From Cohnella baijiui (GTDB lineage Bacteria > Bacillota > Bacilli > Paenibacillales > Paenibacillaceae): 64,000 bases of DNA. The notes beneath the pieces are model-generated. The model saw nothing but the letters and a program-made list of their open reading frames with translations, had not been told where the DNA came from and ran no database searches. The DNA lies in assembly GCF_020731285.1 (NCBI RefSeq), contig NZ_JAJFOW010000029.1, forward strand, positions 1-64,000. Reading direction: 5' to 3'. Position numbers and translations under genes: made by a program. This document shows, piece after piece, positions 47,563 to 56,385 of the stretch; within the stretch, counting starts at the first letter, position 1; every line of letters starts with the position of its first letter.

Positions 47563-49146
47563 ATGACCGAATCTCGCAAGATTCCTTCTGCCGAAGAAGG
47601 AGAACGGATCGGGCTGCTCCTCGGGCGGCTCGTGCAATTCGTCCTGCAGCGGGGGCTGATCGACGCGCTGGACGCGGACGCTGCCCTGAACGCGCTGCTG
47701 GATCTGTACGGCCTGACGGAGCCGGCCGAGGGCAGCGTTCCGTCCGAGACGCTGGAGAGCCCCACGTCCATCCTGGAGCCGCTGCTGGACGCCGCCGTGC
47801 GTCTCGGACTTACGGCCGACGACACGGTCACGAGCCGCGACCTGTTCGACGCCCGGATCATGGGGCTGCTCCTGCCGCGTCCTTCGGAGACGGCGGCGCG
47901 GTTCGAGGCGTTGGCGCGGGAACGGGGCGTAAGCGAGGCGACGGATTGGTTTTACCGCTTGAACGTCGACTCGAACTACATCCGCATGGACCGGATCCGC
48001 AAAAACGGCTACTGGCGACATCCGACTGCGGACGGGGAGATCGAAATCACGGTGAACCTGTCCAAGCCGGAAAAGGATCCGCGCGAGATCGCGCTGCTGA
48101 AGACGCTCCCGCCCGCCAAATATCCGAAGTGCCTCCTTTGCAAGGAAAACGTAGGCTACGCGGGACGGCCGGACCATCCGGCGCGGCAAAACCTGCGCAT
48201 CCTCCCGCTGCGGCTGCAGGGGCAGCAATGGTTCTTTCAATACTCGCCGTACGTGTACTACAACGAGCACAGCATCATCTTTTGCGGCGAGCACGTACCG
48301 ATGCGCATCTCGCCGGAGACGTTCGCGAGGCTGCTGGACTTCGTCGAGCAGTTCCCGCACTACTTCATCGGCTCGAATGCGGATCTGCCGATCGTGGGCG
48401 GCTCCATTCTGAACCACGACCACTTCCAGGGCGGGCGACACGTGTTCCCGATGGAAGAGGCGCCGGTTTTCGCGTGGACGGCGCATGCGTCGGAGCCTGG
48501 CGTTCGCGGCGGCATCGTGCGTTGGCCAATGTCCGTCCTGCGCCTGCGGGCGACGGACCGGGCGGCGCTGCTGCGCGTCGCCGAGCGGGTGTTGGCGGCT
48601 TGGCGGAGCTACAGCGACGCGTCGGCGGAGGTGCATGCGTTCACCGGCGACGTGCCGCACAACACGATCACGCCGATCGCGCGGATGCGCGACGACGGGG
48701 AGTACGAGCTTGATCTCGTGCTGCGCAACAATCGCGCGAGCGAGGAGCACCCGGACGGGATCTTTCACCCGCACCGGGAGCTGCATCACATCAAGAAGGA
48801 AAACATCGGCCTGATCGAGGTGATGGGTCTCGCCGTGCTGCCGGGGCGGCTGCAGGACGAATTGGCCCAGGTGGCGGCCATTCTGACGGGGCGCTCGCCT
48901 TACGAGGCGGATGCGCTCGAAGATCCGGGCCATCCGCTGGCCAAGCATGCGGCGTGGATCGCCGAGCTCGTCCGGGCGCACGGCACGTCGCTGACCGAGC
49001 CGGAGGCAGAGGCGACGCTGCGCGGCGCGGTGGGCGACAAGTTCCACGCCGTGCTGCGCGACGCCGGCGTGTTCAAGGCCGACGCCGCCGGCCAAGCGGC
49101 CTTCGGCCGGTTCCTGGCCGCGGTGGGCTTCGCGGAAGCGCGCTAG
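47563..49146 (+). CDS. galT: UDP-glucose--hexose-1-phosphate uridylyltransferase (family 2)
   Basis: The 527-residue enzyme exchanges galactose 1-phosphate for glucose 1-phosphate on UDP. It is of the long, Firmicute-type GalT family 2. It has the segment KYPKCLLCKENVGYAGRPDH, and the nucleophilic His motif lies in GGSILNHDHFQGGRHVFPME. GGGAGG precedes the ATG, 43 nt after galE. It is the last gene of the Leloir operon; repeat arrays follow. Confidence 0.94.
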   Translation: MTESRKIPSAEEGERIGLLLGRLVQFVLQRGLIDALDADAALNALLDLYGLTEPAEGSVPSETLESPTSILEPLLDAAVRLGLTADDTVTSRDLFDARIMGLLLPRPSETAARFEALARERGVSEATDWFYRLNVDSNYIRMDRIRKNGYWRHPTADGEIEITVNLSKPEKDPREIALLKTLPPAKYPKCLLCKENVGYAGRPDHPARQNLRILPLRLQGQQWFFQYSPYVYYNEHSIIFCGEHVPMRISPETFARLLDFVEQFPHYFIGSNADLPIVGGSILNHDHFQGGRHVFPMEEAPVFAWTAHASEPGVRGGIVRWPMSVLRLRATDRAALLRVAERVLAAWRSYSDASAEVHAFTGDVPHNTITPIARMRDDGEYELDLVLRNNRASEEHPDGIFHPHRELHHIKKENIGLIEVMGLAVLPGRLQDELAQVAAILTGRSPYEADALEDPGHPLAKHAAWIAELVRAHGTSLTEPEAEATLRGAVGDKFHAVLRDAGVFKADAAGQAAFGRFLAAVGFAEAR

Positions 49147-49240
49147 GCGCGGGATACGAGCGCCGGTGTGCGGCGCGGCTGCGGGCGGCGCGGAAACGCG
49201 GCGTGTCGTAGCCACGCGAGCTAGCTAGCGGCGGGAGATG

Positions 49241-49415
49241 TGCGGAAAATCCGCATAACTCAGGCACGCGGGGCGAAATTGTGCGAGAGAAGTGCGGAAA
49301 ACCCGCATAACTCCGGCGCGCAAGGTGAAAATACGCGGGAGATGTGCGGAAAAACCGCATAACTCAGGTACGCGGGGCGAAATTGTGCGAGAGATGTGCG
49401 GAAAACCCGCATAAC
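49241..49415. repeat. Four-copy 52-bp array with TGCGG/CCGCA hairpins
   Basis: TGCGGAAAA starts at 49241, 49293, 49345 and 49397, spaced exactly 52 bp. All four copies keep TGCGG-AAAAN-CCGCA followed by TAACT. The core equals a short hairpin with an A-rich loop. Confidence 0.92.
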
Positions 49416-49444
49416 TTATGTGGTCCTACGCACCTCAGCGTTTC

Positions 49445-49515
49445 GATCGTCGAAAAAATCGACTAAAGCCCGCTCAAAACGTGGTTGGCGATGAGAGATC
49501 GTCGAAAAAATCGAC
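49445..49515. repeat. Two-copy 52-bp repeat with GTCGA/TCGAC hairpin
   Basis: GATCGTCGAAAAAATCGAC occurs at 49445 and 49497, 52 bp apart. The core GTCGA-AAAAA-TCGAC is a perfect 5-bp hairpin with an all-A loop. Confidence 0.85.
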
Positions 49516-49560
49516 CATCTCAAGCTCACCCGAGCATATGGACCTGCCGCACAGCAATAG

Positions 49561-49602
49561 AAAAGGACCGACCCTCGCTGCGTGCGATGGGAGGTCCTTT
49601 TT
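49561..49602. terminator. Terminator between galT repeats and the UPF0435 gene
   Basis: AAAAGGACC and GGTCCTTTTTT form the ends of a hairpin with further inner pairing (GACCCTCGC/GCGATGGGAG). T-runs are available on both strands. Confidence 0.75.
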
Positions 49603-49650
49603 TAAGTAATAAAGCTGAACGCTTAAACGCAAACGGTCGAAACCGACGCA

Positions 49651-49872
49651 TCAACCCCGCAGTTTGCCGAGCTCCGACACCAGCGCCTCGACCTCGCTGA
49701 TGCTGAAGCGCTCCTTGGAGGCGACCATGTCGTAGATGTCTTTGATGTCCTCGTATTTGTCGACGCTGAAGTGCGAAGCCTGCATCGCAGCACCCGACGC
49801 CATGCGGAGCTTCGTCTTGATCGCCTCGATCATGTATTCCACGTTCGCTTGCGTAGGTTGGGATAAATCCAT
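49651..49872 (-). CDS. UPF0435 (DUF1128) protein, YfkK-like
   Basis: The 73-residue protein MDLSQPTQANVEYMIEAIKT continues with KYEDIKDIYDMVASKERFSI, the pattern of the UPF0435 family of Bacillus YfkK. The family has helical, soluble members of unknown function restricted to Firmicutes. GAAAGGAAG lies before the ATG. It forms a single-gene unit. Confidence 0.85.
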   Translation of the reverse strand: MDLSQPTQANVEYMIEAIKTKLRMASGAAMQASHFSVDKYEDIKDIYDMVASKERFSISEVEALVSELGKLRG

Positions 49873-49995
49873 GGATTCCGCTTCCTTTCAATGGGGATCT
49901 GGCCCCCATTGTACCATAGGCAAGCAGGTTCGGCTAAACGCGTCCTTGGGTAAAGGAGAAAAACTCGCCATCACGCCGGCTGCGCCGAGGTTGGG

Positions 49996-50275
49996 TACAT
50001 AGGATCGCCGGAGTTGGAGAAAGCGCAGATAGCCGTAGTTGGAGAAGAAGCGGATCGCCGAAATAGGAGAAGGCGCAGAACGCCGTAGTTGGAGAAAGCG
50101 CGGATTGCCAGGGCTGGAGAAGAAATGGATCACCTAAGTTGGAGAAGGTTCGGAACGCTGAAGTTGGGGAAAGTGCGGATCTCTCGAAATTGAAAAGGCT
50201 GAACGCCGAAGTTGGAGAAAGCGTGGATCACCGAAGTTGAAGATGGCGCGGCCCGCCGAAGTTGGAGAAGTCACG
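49996..50275. repeat. Eleven-copy 25-bp repeat array
   Basis: GGAGAA or variants lie at 50016, 50041, 50066, 50091, 50116, 50141, 50166, 50191, 50214, 50238 and 50264. The spacing is 25 bp with small slips after 50191. The unit reads GTTGGAGAAAGCGCG then GATCGCCGAA. The array fills most of the divergent gap between the UPF0435 and YyaC-type genes. The period is half of that in the other arrays. Confidence 0.88.
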
Positions 50276-50411
50276 GCGGAGCTGGGCTGCGGAATGGATT
50301 CGTCCGTAGGAAACGGCGTAACACCATCCGCCCCCGAGGCAGTTGGCGTTGCGGTGCGAGGCGTGATACATTGATAGCGACAAATGCTTGCGAAGGAGCT
50401 GTGCCCGCGCC

Positions 50412-50954
50412 GTGAACCCTCTCTCCAGCCGTCCGGCGGCCGTCGATGCCGTCGAGCTCGCGACGTTTTTCGCGGGACTTGCGTCGAAGTGCGATCTGGC
50501 GGATCTCACGTTCGTCTGCATCGGCACCGACCGCTCCACCGGCGATAGCCTCGGCCCCTGGGTCGGCACGCTGCTCGAGGAGCGCGGCTTCCCGCGCGTC
50601 GTCGGCACGCTGCGCGAGCCATGCGACGCCGACAGGCTGGCCGAAGCGGTCGCCGCCCTGCCGCCCGAAGCGACGATCGTTGCCGTCGACGCTTGCTTGG
50701 GCCGACCCGAGAATGTAGGGCGCTATCTGCTCTCCGAAGGTCCGCTCGTGCCAGCCCGATCGGTCGGACGCCCGTTCCCTGCGATCGGCGATTACAGCAT
50801 CGCGGCCGTTGTGAATGCCGTCAGCCCCAAACCCTATTGGACGCTGCAGACGACCTCGCTTTACCGCGTAATGGGCATGGCGCGCCAGATCGCGGATGCT
50901 GCGGCGGCTTATTTGTGTCTGCCGGACGTCATTAGGTACAATAAAGAAACTTAA
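50412..50954 (+). CDS. YyaC-family spore protein (putative protease)
   Basis: The 180-residue protein has the YyaC/GPR-like fold. LTFVCIGTDRSTGDSLGPWV holds the conserved Asp cluster, ATIVAVDACLGRPENVGRYL follows, then GRPFPAIGDYSIAAVVN. YyaC proteins are made in sporulating cells and are related to the germination protease; activity is not proven. The GTG at 50412 is the likeliest start, although AAGGAG is rather far upstream (15 nt). A TTG at 50388 is an alternative. The gene supports an endospore-forming host. Confidence 0.82.
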   Translation: MNPLSSRPAAVDAVELATFFAGLASKCDLADLTFVCIGTDRSTGDSLGPWVGTLLEERGFPRVVGTLREPCDADRLAEAVAALPPEATIVAVDACLGRPENVGRYLLSEGPLVPARSVGRPFPAIGDYSIAAVVNAVSPKPYWTLQTTSLYRVMGMARQIADAAAAYLCLPDVIRYNKET

Positions 50955-50976
50955 TATGGAAGGAAGTGCGACAGCG

Positions 50977-51789
50977 ATGAAATCCCGACAACTCACCTTG
51001 GCCAACGGTCTGAACGTGGCCTTCGCCGATGAAGGACAAGGCGCGCCGGTGCTTCTGCTGCACGGCTATTGCGGAAGCCGCTATTACTGGGAGGACGTGT
51101 GGGCCAAGTTGGCGCCCCACGGTCGCCTCATCGCGCCCGACGCACGCGGACACGGCGAGACCGCCGCAACGGAAGGCGCGTACCCGATGGAGCAGCTGGC
51201 GGAAGACGCGGTTCAGCTGCTGGACGCTTTGGGCATCCGCCAAGCTTACGTGCTCGGCCACTCGATGGGCGGCTATACGGCACTGGCGATCGCCGAACGG
51301 TTCCCCGATCGGCTCGCCGGCATCGGTCTGCTGCACTCCACGACCTTTCCGGACGATGAGACGGGCAAGGCGAACCGAGACAAAGTCGCGATGCGCGTCG
51401 CCGAAGAGGGCATTAAAGGACATATCGCGGACCTGATTCCCAAGCTGTTCGCGCCCGCCCATCGGGACGCGATGCCGGGGAAGGTCGATCGCGCGCTGGA
51501 GATCGGCTATGCGACGTCGCCGCTCGGCGCGATCGGCGGCGCCCTCGGGATGAAGGCGCGGCCCGACCGCAAGCGCGTGCTGGAGGAGACGGCGCTGCCC
51601 GTGCTGCTGCTGGCCGGCGAGTCGGACGGCGTCATCGGGCCGGAGAAGCGGTTCCCCGTCGATGGCCCGAAGGTGACGCGGTCGTTGCTCGCCGGAGCGG
51701 GTCATATGGGGATGTACGAAGCGCCCGAAGCGTTCGCCGAGTCCGTTATCGCGTACCTGAAGGCAGCGGAAGGGGCTGCCCATGCATGA
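50977..51789 (+). CDS. Alpha/beta hydrolase
   Basis: The 270-residue protein has the standard alpha/beta-hydrolase elements. They are the oxyanion strand VLLLHGYCGSRYYW, nucleophile Ser in VLGHSMGGYTALAI, acid in LAGESDGVIGPE and base in AGAGHMGMYEAPE. The substrate is unknown; esterase or haloperoxidase-type activity is possible. The ATG at 50977 has GGAAGGAAG ten bases before. Its end overlaps the next gene by 8 nt, so a four-gene operon with YyaC, the DUF6483 gene and the methyltransferase is likely. Confidence 0.85.
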   Translation: MKSRQLTLANGLNVAFADEGQGAPVLLLHGYCGSRYYWEDVWAKLAPHGRLIAPDARGHGETAATEGAYPMEQLAEDAVQLLDALGIRQAYVLGHSMGGYTALAIAERFPDRLAGIGLLHSTTFPDDETGKANRDKVAMRVAEEGIKGHIADLIPKLFAPAHRDAMPGKVDRALEIGYATSPLGAIGGALGMKARPDRKRVLEETALPVLLLAGESDGVIGPEKRFPVDGPKVTRSLLAGAGHMGMYEAPEAFAESVIAYLKAAEGAAHA

Positions 51790-52444
51790 CCGCGATTATC
51801 TGATGCGGCTCATCAACCAGATGTCGGTTGCTTTCGGGCAGCTGATGGGCTTGAAGGAGCAAAAGAAGCACGAAGAGGCGATCGTGCACATCGACGAATT
51901 TTTGAGCCGCGAGCTGCGGCTGCGGGCGAGGCTCGCGCTGGGCTTGTCCGACAAGGATCTACTGGCGATGTTTTCGACGGGCGGCGTGCCGAATGCCGAG
52001 TCGGTGGCGATCATCGCTTCCTTTCTACAGGAGGAAGGGGATCTGCTGCGCGAGCTCGGCCGGGAGGAGGAGAGCGTGCCGCGCTACGAGAAGGCGCTGC
52101 GCCTCATGCTGTACGTGCTGCGCGTGAGCGGGCCGGTCGAAGGGCTGCGCTTGGAAGAACGCGCGGGCGCGCTGTTCGCGGCGCTCGCATCGGAACGGTG
52201 CACGGCCGAGACGAGACGCGCCATGTGGGCGTGGCAAGAGCACGAAGGCCGCTATGCCGAGGCCGAGGACTTGCTGTACGACCTGCGTGAGGACGGGGCG
52301 GTATCCCCCGAGGAAGGCTATGATTTTTACGATCGCTTGGAGCGGCTCGCCGACGAGGCGCTGACTTCGGGCGAGCTGACGCGCGACGAGCTGCGCGACG
52401 GACGAAGACAATGGCAACTGCTGACGGGAGAGACGGCTTCATGA
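51782..52444 (+). CDS. DUF6483-family protein
   Basis: The 220-residue, all-helical, soluble protein starts MHDRDYLMRLINQMSVAFGQ and continues with LGLSDKDLLAMFSTGGVPNA, as in the DUF6483 family of Paenibacillaceae and Clostridia. The helical pairs are TPR-like (WQEHEGRYAEAEDLLYDLRE). No activity is known. The start overlaps the hydrolase gene and the stop overlaps the methyltransferase start. Confidence 0.75.
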   Translation: MHDRDYLMRLINQMSVAFGQLMGLKEQKKHEEAIVHIDEFLSRELRLRARLALGLSDKDLLAMFSTGGVPNAESVAIIASFLQEEGDLLRELGREEESVPRYEKALRLMLYVLRVSGPVEGLRLEERAGALFAALASERCTAETRRAMWAWQEHEGRYAEAEDLLYDLREDGAVSPEEGYDFYDRLERLADEALTSGELTRDELRDGRRQWQLLTGETAS

Positions 52445-53643
52445 GCTTGAAAACGATGGACGGCGACTTGGAAACGGTGCTGCGAACTGAGGTGGAAGAA
52501 GGCCGCTTGCTGCAAGCGACGCTGAGCCAGCCTCGACGCAAGGATGCCGAAGTGGCGCGCAAAGTATCCGTGCGCCCCATTCGCTTAAAGGACGGATTGC
52601 ACTATCAATTCGAGCGCCAGCTCGGGAACAAAGCGTATCATGACAATCTGGCGCCCGCGGCGGCGAAGGAAAAGATCGCCCGGTTGCTCGCGGACGACTA
52701 CCGGCAGGCGCTGCTGAAGACGCCCGAGGCGGACATTCAGGTGCTGATCAGCAAAAAGGGCAAGCCTGCGCTGCTGCGCGGCGCCCCCACATCCCGGGCA
52801 GCGGGGACGGCCTCCGATGTCCCATCGCATAACCGGACCAAGTCTTACATCCTTCCGGAAGGCGAGCCGGTTCCGTTTTTGGAGGCGCTCGGCGTCATGA
52901 CGCCGGAAGGCAAAGTCGTCAAAGCGAAGTACGACAAGTTCCGGCAGATCAACCGATTTCTCGAAATGGTCGCCGACGTCGTGCCTCATTTGCCCCAAGA
53001 ACGCGAGCTGACGATCGTCGACTTCGGGTGCGGCAAGTCCTATTTGACCTTCGCGCTCTATCATCTGCTGGCTGTCAAAGAGCGCCGGGACGTCAACATC
53101 ATCGGACTCGATCTGAAAGCCGACGTCATCGAGACGTGCGGCAGGCTGGCCGGCAAGCTCGGATGGGACAAGCTGAAGTTCGCGGTGGGAGACATTTCGC
53201 AGTACGGCGGTTCGGAAGCGGTCGACATGGTCGTTACGCTCCATGCCTGCGATACGGCGACCGACGCGGCGCTGCTGCAAGCGATCGGCTGGCAGGCGTC
53301 GGTCATTCTATCGGTCCCCTGCTGCCAGCACGAACTGTTCGGGCAAATCTCGCAGCCTCTCCTGAAGCCGCTGCTCAAGCACGGTCTGCTGAAGGAACGG
53401 TTCGCAGCGCTCGCGACCGACGCCGTTCGGGCGCAGCTCCTTGATCTGTCCGGCTACCGCACGCAGCTGCTGGAGTTCATCGACATGGCTCATACGCCCA
53501 AAAACTTGCTCATTCGCGCCGTTCGCACCGGGCAGGCGCCATCCCCCGAAGCGGTGCGGGAATACGAGGCGTTTCGCGATTTTCTCTCGATTGCCCCTTT
53601 TATGGAGCGGAATTCTAAAGAGTCTTTTAAAAACGACCGGTAG
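52441..53643 (+). CDS. Class I SAM-dependent methyltransferase
   Basis: The 400-residue protein has an N-terminal domain of some 130 residues (DGLHYQFERQLGNKAYHDNL) and a Rossmann methyltransferase domain. Motif I is TIVDFGCGKSYLTFALYHLL near residue 190 and motif IV is VTLHACDTATD. A SVPCCQHELFGQI segment with paired Cys follows. This pattern belongs to a bacterial branch of RNA or protein methyltransferases of unknown target. The ATG overlaps the stop of the DUF6483 gene. Confidence 0.8.
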   Translation: MSLKTMDGDLETVLRTEVEEGRLLQATLSQPRRKDAEVARKVSVRPIRLKDGLHYQFERQLGNKAYHDNLAPAAAKEKIARLLADDYRQALLKTPEADIQVLISKKGKPALLRGAPTSRAAGTASDVPSHNRTKSYILPEGEPVPFLEALGVMTPEGKVVKAKYDKFRQINRFLEMVADVVPHLPQERELTIVDFGCGKSYLTFALYHLLAVKERRDVNIIGLDLKADVIETCGRLAGKLGWDKLKFAVGDISQYGGSEAVDMVVTLHACDTATDAALLQAIGWQASVILSVPCCQHELFGQISQPLLKPLLKHGLLKERFAALATDAVRAQLLDLSGYRTQLLEFIDMAHTPKNLLIRAVRTGQAPSPEAVREYEAFRDFLSIAPFMERNSKESFKNDR

Positions 53644-53656
53644 CAACAAGTTCATG

Positions 53657-53686
53657 TTGTCGAAAAAAACCATACTATGGTAGAAT
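53657..53686 (+). promoter_or_regulatory. Promoter of the GGDEF genes
   Basis: TTGTCG and TAGAAT are spaced by 18 bp. TATGG before TAGAAT gives an extended -10 box. The same TATGGTAGAAT occurs before the riboswitch at 56169. Confidence 0.65.
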
Positions 53687-53742
53687 AAAGCAATTAAGTC
53701 CCGGGCGTTTAGGGGCCGTTGATACGTGAAAAGGTGAGCCGT

Positions 53743-55401
53743 TTGGGATTTCTCCGGCCTGACTTTCTTCTCTTTATCTGTCTCTTTGCGCTGTTCGTTA
53801 GCGTCGTTGCCCTTCATCGGATAAGTCAGACGCACAAAGTTTATTTGGCGTTTCACTTCGTCATGATGCTGTGGCCTTTGGGACAGTTCGCGGTTCGGAC
53901 GACCGATTTTCCCGACTTTCAGCTCTTCTACCTCAACCTGTCTTTCGTGGCCTTGTCCCTGCTGGGGCCGGGGTGGCTGATTTTCGTCCTTTTCCTCACC
54001 CAGCGTTCCCATCAGCTCCGGTCCTGGCGGTTGGGCGTTTGCCTGGCGCCTGCGCTCGTCTGCGTGGCGTCGGTCGTCTGGAATCCTGGTCACGCTTTCC
54101 TGAAGCCCGTAGACGGCATGTACGATCAACGGGAATACGGAACGCTCTTCTGGCTGCTCACGCTGGTGCAGTTCGCTTACTTTTTCTACGCACTCATCAA
54201 CATGTTCCAAGCGATCCGCACCGTTCGAACCTCGAACGAGCGCAAGCAGCTCGCCACGACACTCGTGGGCATGTTCGTGCTGACGCTGTTCGCCGCCATC
54301 GATCTCATGGTGAACGTGCTATTGTCCGACTGGCTGCCGATCATTCCCGGATTGATGTCGCTCGGCATTTTGCTCTCCGATATTTGCTTCGTCGTGGCGA
54401 TCTATCGCTATGGGATGTTCGATATTCTCAGTATGGCGCAGCGGGACCTCTTTCACCATATCGCGATCGGCATCGTCGTCGTAGACGAAAACGGCAAAGT
54501 GCTCGAAGTCAATCGTGGCGCCGCTCCTTTTTTCCGGCTGTCCAAGGGAGACCGCTTCGAGATGGAAAAGTACTTGTCGCCCCTGCAGATGCAAGGAGAG
54601 GTCAACGAGTTTCTTTACCGATACCGGCATCATCCCGGCGAGCGGATGCGGACCGAAATTACGCTCGGCGAGAGCGGGCGCCACGTCTCCATCCAGATCT
54701 CCCCCGTGCTCGATCACGTGAGGCAGGCGATCGGACGCGTCATTACGTTCCACGACGTGACCGAGCTGCGCAAGCTGGTCGACGAGATGAACCGCAAAAA
54801 CGAAGCGCTCCACGAACGCAATCTCGAGCTCATCGCCATTCAGGAAGAGCTGTTCCGCGTCAATCAGAAGCTCGAGCAGATGGCGGTCACCGACAGCTTG
54901 ACAGGCTGCTACAATCGCCGATTCCTCATGAACCAGCTCGAGCACGAGGTGCTGCTGAACGCGCGGCACCGCGTTCCATTCTCGGTATTCCTGTTCGACA
55001 TCGACTATTTCAAGCAGATCAACGATCGCTACGGCCACGTCATCGGCGACGAAGTGATCCGGGCCACGAGCGACGCCGTCCGGTCTCAGCTGAGGCGCAC
55101 CGATATTTTCGCCCGTTACGGCGGCGAGGAATTTACCGTCTACCTGCCGCATACGAACCGTCAGCAGGCCGAAGTGCTGGCTCAGCGGATCATGCAGGCT
55201 GTTTCGGACAACGTGGTGCAAGCGGGCGAAGAACGGGTAAGCATCACCATCAGCATGGGGATCGTTTCCGAAGAGCAGGACGCCCTCTACATCGACAACG
55301 TGAAAGAATACTTGCGGGAACTGTTCTCCAGAGCGGACGCCGCGCTTTATATCGCCAAGAACGAAGGACGAAACCGGGTCGTCTACGCGCAGAGCGGTTA
55401 A
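53743..55401 (+). CDS. Membrane diguanylate cyclase with 7TM, PAS and GGDEF domains
   Basis: The protein has seven to eight N-terminal helices (from FLLFICLFALFVSVVALHRI) of the histidine-kinase-type 7TM sensor. A PAS-like domain (HHIAIGIVVVDENGKVLEVN; TFHDVTELRKLVDEMNRK), a coiled linker and a GGDEF domain follow. The active site is GGEEF near residue 460. RRTD five residues before it is an intact inhibitory I-site. It should make cyclic-di-GMP in response to a membrane signal, with feedback inhibition. The TTG at 53743 has AAAGGTGAG at good spacing; a TTG 24 nt upstream is possible. It lies upstream of a second GGDEF gene and a c-di-GMP riboswitch. Confidence 0.87.
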   Translation: MGFLRPDFLLFICLFALFVSVVALHRISQTHKVYLAFHFVMMLWPLGQFAVRTTDFPDFQLFYLNLSFVALSLLGPGWLIFVLFLTQRSHQLRSWRLGVCLAPALVCVASVVWNPGHAFLKPVDGMYDQREYGTLFWLLTLVQFAYFFYALINMFQAIRTVRTSNERKQLATTLVGMFVLTLFAAIDLMVNVLLSDWLPIIPGLMSLGILLSDICFVVAIYRYGMFDILSMAQRDLFHHIAIGIVVVDENGKVLEVNRGAAPFFRLSKGDRFEMEKYLSPLQMQGEVNEFLYRYRHHPGERMRTEITLGESGRHVSIQISPVLDHVRQAIGRVITFHDVTELRKLVDEMNRKNEALHERNLELIAIQEELFRVNQKLEQMAVTDSLTGCYNRRFLMNQLEHEVLLNARHRVPFSVFLFDIDYFKQINDRYGHVIGDEVIRATSDAVRSQLRRTDIFARYGGEEFTVYLPHTNRQQAEVLAQRIMQAVSDNVVQAGEERVSITISMGIVSEEQDALYIDNVKEYLRELFSRADAALYIAKNEGRNRVVYAQSG

Positions 55402-55434
55402 AACCGGACAAGCCAAAGGAGAGGAGGGCGGCAT

Positions 55435-56121
55435 TTGGAGCGAATGGGCGGCATTCTCGGCATGGCGTTGGCCAGCGGCATTTGCACGGCCGTGGTTTTG
55501 ACGCTTGCGATCTCGCACGGCCACACTTTGCCCCTGCCATCCGACCTGTGGATTGGCGCGGGGTTCGCTTCCGTCCTTTATCCGCTAGGCTGGTCGCTGG
55601 GCAGACAGTACGACCGGATGAAGCACCGCGCAGAGCGCGACAGCCTGACAGGGGCGTTTAATCGGGGATTCGTCGCCCGCTGCTACCCCGCGCTCGCCAA
55701 GCGGGCCGCACACGCGCAGAAGCGCTTCGCCGTTGCGCTCATCGACGTGAACGACTTCAAGGCGATCAACGATGTCCATGGACATCGCACGGGAGACCTG
55801 GCTTTGCTCCGGCTGGCGGAGGCTCTTAGGTCCTGCACCCGCCGCGGGGAGATCGTCGGCCGCTGGGGCGGCGATGAATTTCTAGTTCTTTGTCCCTACG
55901 CCGAACGGGAGGAACTCGAAGGACTGGAGCGGCTGATCGCGGACAAGCTCGAAAGCCTCTCCTCGCAGGAAGGACTGAAGCTTTCCATCTCGTTCGGGGC
56001 GGCCGTTTATCCCGGGGACGGACAGTCGCTGGACGCCCTCGCGGCGGCCGCGGACCGCTGCATGTACGAGAATAAAAGGCGCGCCAAAGCGCCCGCTCCT
56101 GCCCATCGGATGAATGCCTAA
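55435..56121 (+). CDS. Short membrane diguanylate cyclase with altered I-site
   Basis: The 228-residue protein has two N-terminal membrane helices (about 5-25 and 38-52) and a GGDEF domain that starts at RDSLTGAFNRGFV. The active site is GRWGGDEFLV. At the I-site position it has RRGE in place of RxxD, so product inhibition should be weak. GGAGAGGAGGG lies before the TTG at 55435. It follows the first cyclase gene by 33 nt and is probably co-transcribed, adding a second, perhaps unrestrained, source of cyclic-di-GMP. Confidence 0.85.
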   Translation: MERMGGILGMALASGICTAVVLTLAISHGHTLPLPSDLWIGAGFASVLYPLGWSLGRQYDRMKHRAERDSLTGAFNRGFVARCYPALAKRAAHAQKRFAVALIDVNDFKAINDVHGHRTGDLALLRLAEALRSCTRRGEIVGRWGGDEFLVLCPYAEREELEGLERLIADKLESLSSQEGLKLSISFGAAVYPGDGQSLDALAAAADRCMYENKRRAKAPAPAHRMNA

Positions 56122-56205
56122 AGTCTTAGGTGGAACGTAGGTCTAGGGACTTACGGATGATCGCAAAATATGGTAGAATCGAAGATATCGAAGCGGAAAT
56201 CGAGC

Positions 56206-56295
56206 AACGATAAAGGCAAACTTGTCGAAAGGCAAGGACGCAAAGCCATAGGGTCTAATGTTCGCGAGAACAATGACAGCCTGGCCGCCGAACGC
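56206..56295 (+). promoter_or_regulatory. Cyclic-di-GMP-I (GEMM-I) riboswitch aptamer
   Basis: The leader has the GEMM-I consensus in order: AAAGGCAAACTTGTCGAAAG (with the GAAA tetraloop), GCAAGGACGCAAAGCC, a GGGTCTAA segment, a variable hairpin (TGTTCGCGAGAACA), and GACAGCCTGGCCGCC that closes the last helix. TATGGTAGAAT about 35 bp upstream is the likely extended -10 box. It binds cyclic-di-GMP and controls the downstream PilZ gene through the terminator that follows. Confidence 0.93.
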
Positions 56296-56318
56296 TTCCC
56301 GCTTGGGATCGTATGGTG

Positions 56319-56351
56319 AAGGCTGCTTCCGTCTCGGAATCGGCCTTTTTT
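56319..56351 (+). terminator. Riboswitch-controlled terminator
   Basis: AAGGCTGCTTCCG pairs with CGGAATCGGCCTT (one mismatch) around TCT and is followed by TTTT. It lies between the aptamer and the PilZ start codon, so it is the expression platform; whether ligand turns the gene on or off needs the competing pairing. Confidence 0.8.
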
Positions 56352-56385
56352 CATATTAGACGAGCATGCGTAAGAGAAGGGATGG

